Under the pieces are notes generated by a model, which was given only the letters and a program-made list of their open reading frames with translations, was not told the DNA's origin and did no database searches. Below, one piece after another: positions 24,762 through 34,590 of a stretch of DNA of 64,000 bases. This stretch comes from Jackrogersella multiformis. Lineage: Eukaryota > Ascomycota > Sordariomycetes > Xylariales > Hypoxylaceae. The stretch spans positions 1,364,001 through 1,428,000 of the forward strand of contig CADCXD010000001.1 of assembly GCA_902806575.1 (NCBI GenBank), written 5' to 3'. The position numbers were made by a program, and so were the translations under genes. Positions within the stretch are counted from its first letter, which is position 1. Each line of letters begins with the position of its first letter.

Positions 24762-24832
24762 CTTAGGTACCTCCTACCTAGAGGCTAGCTGCCTAGGGCC
24801 TAGGCATATAGGTACCTACCTACCTAGGTACG
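24762..24832. repeat. CCTAGG/GGTACC palindromic repeat cluster
   Basis: Overlapping GGTACCTCC, CCTAGGGCCTAGG and GGTACCTACCTACCTAGG words. This is the left edge of the densest part of the repeat field. Confidence 0.8.
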
Positions 24833-25260
24833 GTGGTACAGTGGTACACAAACTGCAATACGAAGGAGATGCCCTCCTAGGTACCTAATATTCAATTCCA
24901 AAGTTGCGATGCAGCTCGCACATACAGGCTTGCATGTGTCGTACCGTCTGTATGCAGCAGCCATATGCATGTATGTATTATGTATGTGTGTACGTGGGCG
25001 TGCAGAGAAGTAGCCGCCTTAAGTTTAAAGAGGTAGGTACCTACACTGCTACATATGTACCTAGGTAAGGTACCTAACTCGACGAACAAAAATCGGATAC
25101 CCAGGTAAGAGGTACTGGAGGTAAGTAAATATTACCAGGCACCTAAGGCATATATACTAGGTATGCAAATTTTTGCATCCATGGGATCTCTGGATTCCCA
25201 CGTTAGTCAAGCCGTAAATGCAAAATCTCCTTCTCCTCATACTGTATATACATATATAGT

Positions 25261-25350
25261 ATGTATGTACCTAGGTATGTACTACATAGTACACTACATA
25301 TGTAGAAGCTACCTTAGGTACATACCTAGGTAGGTACCTAGGTAGGTATC
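25261..25350. repeat. CCTAGG/GGTACC palindromic repeat cluster, densest in the window
   Basis: Repeated GTACCTAGG, CTTAGGTAC and CCTAGGTAGGTACC words over 90 bp, including a near-perfect self-complementary core around 25322-25348. Further smaller clusters lie at 25031-25077, 25477-25498 and 25848-25866. Confidence 0.8.
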
Positions 25351-25954
25351 TCTCGTTCGCGAATGCATTCTTGCATTCCCCACTTCTTCCTTTTTCTAGT
25401 TCCGGCGCACGCATACTTAGGACTTAGGTACATATTAGTGGACCTTAGTTTTGATGTTATCGCAGGTAATAGTATTTAGGTAGGTACCTAGGTAGGCAGT
25501 GTAGTCCATCATACGCAAATCCTTCGCTAGACTTCAGGGAAGCCCCAGCTTTGGTCTGCATTTGCGTATGCCCTCACCACTCGTTCATGCTGGAGGATAC
25601 AACGGCTGTACGCCCCGGCAAACTAGACGCAATAGAAAGTTCCAATCTTGCAAATGATGAAAAATTATCTGCTCATCCAGGTATTCGTTCGAAACTTGCC
25701 ATTAAGGTTACCTAAGCGGCATGTAAGTAATGTACTTAGGTATGGTGCAATCCATAGATGTTTACCTGTACTCAGAGGTAGGTATGTAACTAAATGCAGA
25801 TAACAGGATCATTAAGCCACAAGATAGAAGACTAGGAAACCCACTTATACCTACCTAGGTAGGTTGTAAGTAACTTCAAGTCGTACCAACCTTAGGTACC
25901 TTGATATTTTAGAGTCATTTAACTTTCGACCTTATTATTCATGGCATACATACA

Positions 25955-26022
25955 CGTAGGTATACACATAGGTACCTAGGTAGGTAGGTATATATACCAA
26001 CATAAGTATCTAGGTAGGTACG
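25955..26022. repeat. CCTAGG/GGTACC palindromic repeat cluster
   Basis: Contains GGTACCTAGGTAGGTAGG and a second CTAGGTAGGTAC block, about 950 bp before the REG1-like start. Confidence 0.75.
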
Positions 26023-26967
26023 GATATAAAGATAGCAACGTGGAAACATCGAAGAAGAAGAAGGAGAAGCAGGCCCTGGAGAAGGAGGCGGCCCTGAAGA
26101 AGAAGAAGAAAAACTCTTCCCCTCCATCCGTACCTTCCATGCCGTCTCATCCATCCAGGTCTGGACGAGTCATCCATGTCACCCAGAACGAGATTCGCCC
26201 CGTGAATGGTCGGCCCTGTCGACTAACGACCCCTCAATCCTCCTTTACATAGTACATCCTCCACATCCTTGCAATCTTCCGATCTCCCGGAATTTCCACC
26301 TTCTTGTACTTGTACTAGTCTAGGGCAACTTACTGTACTAAGTTCTAACACTTTTTTTTTTGCCGCGGATTGTTTTCGATCCAATACCACAGTCCAGAAT
26401 CCAAACCTCTTAAGCCTCTTATCTGGGATAGAATTCCTTCCCACACCACAATCACAACCACACACCACACACACCTACATATACACATAACGCACATATA
26501 CACACTTAGTCACTTTAATTACTTACATACATACATGCAAACATTTACGTCCGAATTTACGATTTCGAATTTACATGTAGGAATCCCTTTTCTACATCGA
26601 TCGCCGCCCCGACACATCAACGTGGTCCGTGGTAGATAATCACAATCATTCTTATATACCGTAGAAATTCAACTTTCATTTCGGCATCGCCGAGAAAGAA
26701 AAAAAAGGTGCCCCAGTTGCGCACTTCCCTCGACCCGTCACGTCATCCGGAAATTCCCCATCTAGACGAGAAGGTATAGGGACGATTCGAGATCATCGTG
26801 ATATATCAAGCGCACTCCACATCGAAGGCCTCCAGTCGTCTTACTGTAGACGATAATACCGTACCCATGAAGGACGACACCGGATATATATCAGAGTTGT
26901 AAACGTCGGAGGATTCGGGGCTCTTGTGTGTTGTGTGTTGTGTCGGAGGAGGAAATAACAATTCGAG

Positions 26968-28783
26968 ATGGCCGTGGTTCTTCCTTCGGAGGATAACGAC
27001 ATGTTCTCCTCGTCAGCCTTGAGAAGATCTCATTCTCAATCGACGTTCATGTCAAAACCGTCACAAAGCTTTCACACTTCAGCTTCAACGCCCAAGATAA
27101 ACGATGCCTTCGACGACGAATCCTATTGCGAATCCTACCACCGCCAGCCTAGTCACATTGTACCCAATCCTAGCCCATCTTCTGCCCCATCGTCTCCTCG
27201 CACGCTCCAGGCAGACTCTACCGATCCGTCATACTCTTCGACACCTGCTACCAACCTATCTCTAGACGGACAATGCGAAGACGATATTCACCTTCAGCCC
27301 GATGACATCTTTGTACCCGAATTTGATCACAATCCATATTTCGGACCTATCGAGGATTTAGAACCGCCCCCGAGTCCCCGAACGGGCGATTCGTATACCG
27401 TGTCACCAACTGATCCCGATACATCAGTGACCACCTCACGCCCAGGTTCTCCAGATAACCTGGAACGTGCTGAAGATGACACAGCCGTCGAGCATCATCC
27501 TACTCAGCACGTCGATTACCTGTCGCACGATTGGAGGGAAGAGGACATTTGGTCCTCTTGGAGGTATATTGTCTCCAAGAGACGTGAATATACCAATGGG
27601 CCACGGCTTGAGAATGCATCCTGGAGGACCTGGATGAAAGCCAAGTACCATCTAAAAACGGTGACCCCGGAGACTCTAAATTGGTACGTCCCCCCTTGGC
27701 CTCGCAGCTCAAAAATCTTACGTGTTATCTAGGCTCAAGGATTGTGATGTGACCTGGTTGTATGGACCTCTGCAGACTCGTCAGGGCGAACTATTTGCCA
27801 ACGATGTCGAGCAAGGGAGCTCAACGCTGTCAAGGTGCAACTCTTTCGTCAGCAAGAAGCCTATTCTCAAAAAGAGAAGCATGTCAGAGGTCATGCTTCA
27901 GCGATCCCTTTCTTCCTCATCTCTATTGAAGCAAGCCACGGCTGCAGTTCAGGCTCAACAGAAAGATAGTGTTGTTCGTGTAGGTCGACCGATATTGCAC
28001 CGCGCCACCACGGATTTTGTTACCTTTCCCTTCTCGTCTAGAAGGAGGAGCCATCAGAACACGAGCAACGTGCCCTCTAGAACCACCTCCGGACTTGTTT
28101 CACCTTCCTCGGAACGAAAGCATATTCACTTTGACGAGCAGGTGAAGCAATGCATCGCAGTTGATGTGAAAGGGGAAGAAGAGGAGGAAGAAGTAGACCG
28201 CTACCGTTGGAAATACGACAACGACAGCGACTCCGACGACGGCGCGATCATGATGAAGAAAACCAAGACGTCAAAGAAGCCCGTCATCCCGCGCAGAAGA
28301 TCTCCGGTAAACACGCCGAGCGAGAGCAAGACTATTGCCATGCTACCTTCGACAACCTTGAAATACAGAGAAGATTCGCCAAACCCGGAAACTGCAATGA
28401 AACACAGTACTGGCAATTTGAGGAGTCCGATATTGTCACCGTCTTCCTCGCAAGAGACGTTACGGCCCTCTAAAATGTCAGGCTCATTCTTCGTGGGTGA
28501 CCATGATGGAAATAATTTAGACGAGGAGGCTAATCCAACTCCAATGTCTAGTCCGGTGGATGCGACGTCACCTTTTAAACATTCTAGTTCCCAACGTTCT
28601 ACGTCCACCAAGAACCTCACCCCTGAACCGGTTGGCATGCGTCGGACAGAGAGTGGCATGTTCATGCCATTTGAGGACGGCGATGTTCAATCTAACGATG
28701 GCATCATTGGTAGGGTAATAGACACGGTGAATACTGCCCGTGACATCGCTCATGTCATCTGGAATGTTGGCTGGAGAAGATGA
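26968..28783 (+). CDS. reg1: Reg1-like protein phosphatase 1 regulatory subunit (glucose repression)
   Basis: Exons 26968-27683 and 27733-28783 (588 aa). The intron is 49 nt with a GTACGT donor and TAG acceptor and joins PETLNW to LKDCDVTWLYGPL. This DWREEDIWSSWRYIV...LYGPL region is the DUF1752 (GATA-like/areA-type) block of fungal Reg1 proteins, about residues 185-255. KHIHFDEQVKQCIAVDV near residue 370 fits the RVxF-type PP1 docking motif (K-H-I-H-F). An acidic stretch and a conserved C-terminal GRVIDTVNTARDIAHVIW follow. In yeast Reg1 targets phosphatase Glc7 to the Snf1 pathway and is needed for glucose repression; the same role here is inferred. The rest is Ser/Pro-rich and disordered. 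Confidence 0.88.
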
Positions 28784-30043
28784 CAACCAAAACGGGAGCC
28801 TGTTACATAGTCTCGCCGCCGAAATACACTCCAACGGACCTTGGGATACCGATGAATCGACAGAAAGGCCGTCCCCTTCCCTAGGGTGATATATATGATC
28901 CTCGGAGCAATGCTTGGTTGATCGGGTAGGCACACACATACTAAAGCTACGTCTTGCTTGCAGTCGATTTAGTGAAATCTCGACCGGCCAACACCATACG
29001 AACTTCACTTCAAACTGCACAGTATCTGGCATCTAGCAGAATCGCGACTTACGCACTAATATCTTTTTTGTCTTGTTCAAGCCAATTACTTTCATATCGA
29101 ACAATTATGGTCATAGGAGTTGGAGCATGGAGGATAATTTTCACGGGACGGTATCACGGCACATACGGGAGTGATATCCTCTACAGGCGATTTCACCGGG
29201 GCGTTCTGAGTCGATTACCACCGGAAACTAAACAGAGGGCAGGGCTAAAGGGTAGGAAAGGGTCACTGTATAGAGGGGAAAAAAAAGCAATATTATTGAA
29301 ACGCGTCGCGACGGCGCTTCTCCGAGGGCCCAAATCCGTCCTGACCTCCTAGATGCCATAATACCCGAAGGACGTTCAGCGCGGTTTGACGGCGATGTCT
29401 CAAACCGTGCTTCTCAGCTGGGAGCTCTGGACTTTGGAGTGCGCCTCATTTGTTATAGAGCCTAGTAGGGCTCTTAAGGTGGATCTGCTCCCCGAGCACA
29501 TGTAGCGAGGCCATTGGCAGCCTTGCAAGTCTTATGATCACGACAATACAAAAAGAGCTCTTGTAAAAATTTTCACTTTTTAGATAACTCTCTATGCTTC
29601 GTTACACGTGTGGTGATAGCGGTTCTAGTTACTAATGATAGCTGCTGTAGTTACTAATTTTGTAATAGATTCCGTCATCGACTCGTAGACAAAGAACTAC
29701 GAGCTCGCTTCGTCAGCGTCGTTGTAGAGGTACATGTGAAGCTAAAGCCACGGATAGCCATAGCAGAATCTCAGCCCCTGGAGAGCTGACCTCCAGCCTG
29801 TACTTTTGTATTTGCTCTCCCTTCGTAGCGAGATCGTCATCTGAAACAGTCGACGAGAGAAGGCTAAAGTTGCGAGATAGGATATGCCATGGTAAGTGGC
29901 TATGATAGGAGTATATGTTTCAAATATCGAGATCTAAAGGATTCCGCTTACTATACATTGGGGGTACACCTTGGTGCTCTACCAGGATACGTCGCACAGA
30001 CGAAGATCACCCACCATGCCTCTTCACCGAACCCAGCCATCCA
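28784..30043. other. Intergenic region between convergent REG1-like and CYT-4 genes
   Basis: About 1.26 kb lying 3' of both genes. Open frames on both strands (for example 28954-29352) show no recognisable similarity. No RNA gene is seen. Confidence 0.4.
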
Positions 30044-33000
30044 TCAAGCCCGCATTAGCTCGGCCGCCTTCACCGGGGGATTATCTAGGCCGGTCTGGTG
30101 GCCGACCTTCTCGAGGACCCTGATAGCCTCGACCATGATCCGGTTGGCGTGTACGTTGACGTCCTTCAGCTTGACCTCGTACACGTCACCGATACGTGTG
30201 TCAGCCATCTTGAGGATATCGTTCATGTCGTCGACGCGCAGGACGGCGGGCCTCTCGAACCAGTCCAGCTTGCCGAGGAGGGAGCGGCGGCCGTGGATGT
30301 GGCTGACGCTGAAGCGGAAGGTCTCGGGGATTTCCGCCTCGCCGAAGTGCCACGCGCGCACGAGGGCTTGTAGGATCCATTGGTCGCCGCCGTTGCCGCG
30401 GGCAAGAGAGCGCGCTTGCTTCTCACGCGTGCGGAGCATGGGCAGCATGCGGTCGAGTTTGTCACGGCTGAAAGGCAGGAAGCTGTCGTCCTTGTTGCCG
30501 ACCAGGCTCGCGCCGCGGCGGTGCTCCTCTAACAGGGCCGCTTCGATCTGCCAGTGTACGATCAAGTCTGAGAATCGGCGTAGGGGTGACGTCGCCTTGG
30601 TGTACATGGGGACGCCGAGAGTGAAGTGCGGGCCGGCCGTCGTAGTAATTTCGTCAGTTCCTATGAGGGCTCGTAGTTGACGCCACTGGTCATCTCCTGG
30701 CCGGATCCCTGCTTTAAGGAGAGGGTAGAATACATCGCGTGTGAACCGCCGCACGGCGCCGGCGTTCTGGGCTGCGTAGGGCTGCGAGCGGAAGGGGATT
30801 GGGATCCCTCGCTCGTGGCACCATCGAGCCGCGACCTCACCTGCCAGTTTCATAGCGTTCTCGACCAAGTCAGTCCCGGTGCGCTGGGAATATGAAATAC
30901 GAATAGAAGGATCCCCAGTAAAAGATAGAAAGTCTTCCAGCTCGTGCTGCGGAATGTGGTCAAAATAGGCTTGAGCTTCGGGTCGCGATTGAAAGAAAGG
31001 GGTGGCTCCTCTGCTAAGCCGCTCGACTTGAATGGCCCTTACTAGTTTGGCAAGCAGTGCTAGTTCTTCTTTTTGGTGAGCTTTTAGATCCCCAGGTCGT
31101 GTCATCTGTCTTGGCGGCGATTTAGCTTTTGGAATAGGGCCAACATTTATCTCTGTGTCTCCAACGACGGGATCATCTAGACTCTCTTCTATTGCTGTAG
31201 CAACGTCCTCGCCAGTCATGTATACGACATGCCTTAGAGTTCCAGGGGTGATACTAGAGGACAGAACGACACCATCCTTATCTACCAGCGTACTAAACGT
31301 CAGGCAAGGTCTGTTCGGGGCCAGAGAAAACACTTCTTGGCTGATGCCGCTGGGCAGCATACGCTCAAAGTGTCCAGGCAGGTATATCGTTTCCGGAATT
31401 AGTTCAGCGTGCTTAGCAACTGGGGTCTCAGCTTTGACTGAAGAAGCCGGGTCTGCTACATGGACATGAATCCAATATTTGTCAGGTTCAGAGGCTGGCT
31501 CGAGCGACACGGCATCGTCGACATCCATGGTGACCTCCGAATCAATGCAGTAAGCAGTGTGGCCTTCCCAGTCCTTTCTCATATGGGCTAAGGTATCATT
31601 CCTCAAGTGACGACCTAGTTCGCCAAAGAAGGGTCGAACATAGCCTCCCCCTCGTTTAATTTCAACACCTGGGAATCGTATAATATATCGAGCAGGGATT
31701 TCCCAGGATGGTATCCAACCGACTTCTTGCAAAAAGGTCCAGCCTGTTGACGAAGAAAAGCTTGGGGCATCTTGATATCTCTCGAGGGCTCGCATGATAG
31801 CAGAGCCATAGCATTGATGCCGCGAATAACTTGGGAACTTTTGATAGCTCGCCCATAGTTCCAGAAACTTCAATAGTTCCATATCAGTCGCAGACCATTT
31901 ATGTGCGGGTGGCTCCGATGACGGCTTCGTTGCCGTAGACGGTCCGATCATACCGTACTTTGTCCATTGTCGGTTCTTTCGACTTTGATCGATTAACTTG
32001 CGGGCACCTTCGATAAAGCTATTCACCGGGGATAGTCCACTTGGTTGGCCGTCTAGCGCAGTCTCCGCATCTAGAAATTGCCGCACCATGGCCTCTACCC
32101 TCTGTACGATGCGAACCTCGGATAACGGGCTAATTTCGAAGACATATGACCTCTGATGACCAAGCTGTCTAAGCGGTCGGAAGAACACCTCGTCCTGTAA
32201 TAGAGCTCTATGCACGGCGTACAAAGCTTGAGGCGCAAATTTTCCATCCTTTTGGTAGGATTCAGGAAGTAGTAGTTCAGAGATTTCGTGTAGGGTGAGA
32301 TATCGATGCGTTACTGGATCCCCGATGAAGGCGCTAGATGAGTCTAACGTACCGGCATTTGCCTGGTATATGGCCTCAGCCTCATGAGCGAAATTCAACA
32401 TCTTACGCAGCAGCGGAGCCCCTGCCGCTCTTGAAGGATTATGACCGAGGTCCTGGAGAGCATTAAGGGCTTCTAATGGCACATCGCCAGACGGCAGATA
32501 ATCAATGATAGGCTTGAGTTCAGATGGGTCAACAAAGTTGTGGATAACGAAAAGTGTCTTGACACCCAGACCGGTGAACCATTTGCCACTGCTTGTATAG
32601 TAGTGCTCATAGCCGTTGAAACGACCCAAGCAGATTGCCATCATTGGTCGTCTCGAGCCATCGGAGCTATGGAAACGAATTAGACTTGACAGGGAGTATA
32701 AGAAGGGTTAACATACCTCAACTCGACCATATCACCAGGCTTCAGATAGGCATCCTCGGAGCGCAGGTCGCCTAGTTCATCTCCGTCGAACAATGGCGCG
32801 GCAACTTCAAAAGTGGCCATGCTCACATTCTGAGGTCGTGTGATGGTGTTTGACAACTCGCCTACATCGGCAAAATCAGACATAATGGCCTGCACTTTAT
32901 CGTCATGCTCTTCGTCCCATATCCGTAGACGTTTCCGGATAGTAGGTTTTTTCTTTCTATCAGCCCCTTCCAGCTTCGACAGCTGCAATTGGCCATCACT

Positions 33001-33221
33001 ACTCGGTACGGAATCCCGCACGGTAGCTAAATTCTGAAAAAAGGGATGTATTAGAAGCAGAACTCTTAGGATGGCGGACGAGATAGCTAGTCACATACTC
33101 TCCTCCACAAGGGGAGTTTGACTCCTGGTAAAAACTTCGCATCGGACCTCACTACATCTGATGCGGTCCTTTGAAAGGCACATCTCCAACATACGTAAGA
33201 CCTACTTGACGCCCGTAGCAT
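30044..33221 (-). CDS. cyt-4: Mitochondrial RNB-domain exoribonuclease CYT-4 (Dss1-like)
   Basis: Three exons on the minus strand: 33221-33099, 33033-32717 and 32666-30044 (1020 aa). Introns have GTATGT donors, and the phases fit. The start at 33221 gives MLRASSRSYVCWRCAFQR, a typical mitochondrial presequence; an upstream in-frame ATG at 33320 is less likely. The RNB catalytic domain begins around residue 515, with the metal-binding run CIDSEVTMDVDDAVSLE keeping the DxDD aspartates. A later DEITTTAGPHFTLGVPMYTKATSPLRRFSDL block matches the RNB C-terminal part. CYT-4/Dss1 is the nuclease of the mitochondrial RNA degradosome, needed for RNA turnover and intron processing. It is divergent from the small secreted-protein gene. 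Confidence 0.9.
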
Positions 33222-34051
33222 TCTTCTGGTAAAAATCAAGTGAAATGAAGAATCTAATAAGTTATGAAATTCAGTTGTCTTGGTTGTTTGTGGCAAAGTT
33301 TTGATGTTGCAACTTTTCAAAGTGAATATTTAAGAGTGGGGTCTCCGCTGTACTAGTGTAGGTACTGCCAGCTGCTAACGTTACTAATGCAGCTGCACAC
33401 TGTCTATCAACAGTCCAGGTAGCCGGTACTATGTAAAATCCATTCCAACTCTATTTTAACTCTATTTTAACTCTATTCTAAATACATTTAACATCATGGA
33501 TCATGCCTACCTAGGTACCTAACCTAGGTACCCTAGGGGGGTACACTAGGTACCTAAGTAGATATAGATAAATAAATATGAAGTATTTCTAGTACCTACC
33601 TAGGTACCTCAACATAACATCAGATTAGCCAGGTAAAGAAGAAAAGGGTTAAACCGAAAAAGAAAGAAAACAAACGCCGAGAAATTTATTCCTTCAATAT
33701 TCGCGAATATTAGTACTTCAAAATATGACCTGCTCCCAATCCACTTCAGCTCTATTTTCAAACATCGTACAAGGACCTAATTTTCAATATACAGCTCTTT
33801 GCTTTCAAGTACATCACCCGGTGGCTAGATGGAACATGAAAGGCCCATCGAAAACTTGCCTTCGGGGCCAAGTAGGTAGATATGAATTATGTCATACTCT
33901 CAAAGAGTCTCGCAGTTGTCTTTGTCCAGCGGCTCGGTTTTTCTACTCGACCTCCCGTACTTATACCTATGCCTCGTGCCCTCCTCTAACTCACCTCGCT
34001 TGACATTTTGCTCATGCAACATTGCTCTATCAGCAGAGTCCACGTAAAAAC
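33222..34051. promoter_or_regulatory. Divergent region between CYT-4 and a secreted-protein gene
   Basis: About 830 bp between two divergent starts. It holds a three-copy 11-bp repeat (AACTCTATTTT) at 33447-33479, CCTAGG/GGTACC clusters at 33506-33559 and 33594-33609, and a perfect 16-bp palindrome AATATTCGCGAATATT at 33696-33711. Confidence 0.5.
33506..33559. repeat. CCTAGG/GGTACC palindromic repeat cluster
   Basis: CCTACCTAGGTACCTAACC, CCTAGGTACCCTAGG and CTAGGTACC words in tandem between the divergent CYT-4 and secreted-protein genes. Confidence 0.8.
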
Positions 34052-34590
34052 ATGTCCATCAAACACTTCACGCTTTTGGCGCTGGCAGGCAATGCCCTCG
34101 CGCAGACATCCATCATGGAAAGCACCGCCATGAGTTTAACCGATATCTCTCCCACAAGTGAGGCTAGCTCTGTCTCGGAGCTAATCGATTCTGCGGCCAG
34201 CATATCTAACTCCTACATGACGGCCACGGACAGCAGTTTCTCAACCTCCATGCCAACTGAGATGACCACATCTATGTCGGAGACGTCTGGAGAAGATGCC
34301 AGCGGGACTACGTCGATGCCAATGGAATCATCCATGTCTGGTACCGATATGACCGATATATCATCTATGACAACCGAGACAGGAACGACAGCCGGCATGC
34401 CTGCCGGCACCGGCGGAGTGGTGCCGAATGCTACTAGCACCGGACAGGCACCCGTGGAAGCAAGCGGCGTCGTAAACGGCGTTTCGGTTTGTTATTATCA
34501 TTCCATGTTGATGTGTTCTGTAACTAACATTAGACGTAGGTTGGTCTCTTCGTCATGTCCATGGCGCTCACTGCATTGATACAGCTATAA
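34052..34590 (+). CDS. Small secreted Ser/Thr-rich protein, probable GPI-anchored
   Basis: Exons 34052-34486 and 34540-34590 (161 aa). An N-terminal signal peptide is evident (MSIKHFTLLALAGNALA, then Q). The mature part is almost entirely Ser, Thr, Met, Ala and Glu, as in O-mannosylated cell-surface proteins. The 53-nt intron (GTTTGT donor, ACTAAC branch, TAG acceptor) decides the C-terminus. When spliced it ends NGVSVGLFVMSMALTALIQL, a hydrophobic tail that fits a GPI-anchor signal. Unspliced, the frame runs into an unrelated basic tail. No family is recognised beyond this composition; a cell-wall or surface role is inferred. Confidence 0.7.

Larger units (their letters stand above)
20618..26967. 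other. 6.3-kb gene-poor region rich in short palindromic repeats
   Basis: No conserved ORF, tRNA or other RNA gene is visible. 20.6-23.0 kb is of ordinary composition and may be old transposon debris, though I recognise no domain. 23.0-26.0 kb contains many CCTAGG/GGTACC palindromes, a three-copy 9-bp repeat at 23225-23251 and a G run near 23443. 26.04-26.97 kb includes a GAAGAA-rich and a CT/CA-rich stretch and probably contains the promoter and leader of the REG1-like gene. Confidence 0.4.

Noticed and set aside
24762..26022. Palindromic word field considered as a CRISPR-like array
   Set aside because: No regular repeat-spacer spacing, and the genome is eukaryotic.
26040..26252. Lys-rich open frame upstream of the REG1-like gene
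   Set aside because: Produced by a GAAGAA microsatellite; more likely promoter or leader DNA.
28954..29352. 132-codon open frame downstream of the REG1-like gene
   Set aside because: No conserved motif, no convincing start context or introns, and it ends in low-complexity basic sequence.
29889..30680. Plus-strand open frame of 263 codons opposite CYT-4
   Set aside because: Antisense to a conserved RNB coding exon, with no recognisable motif.
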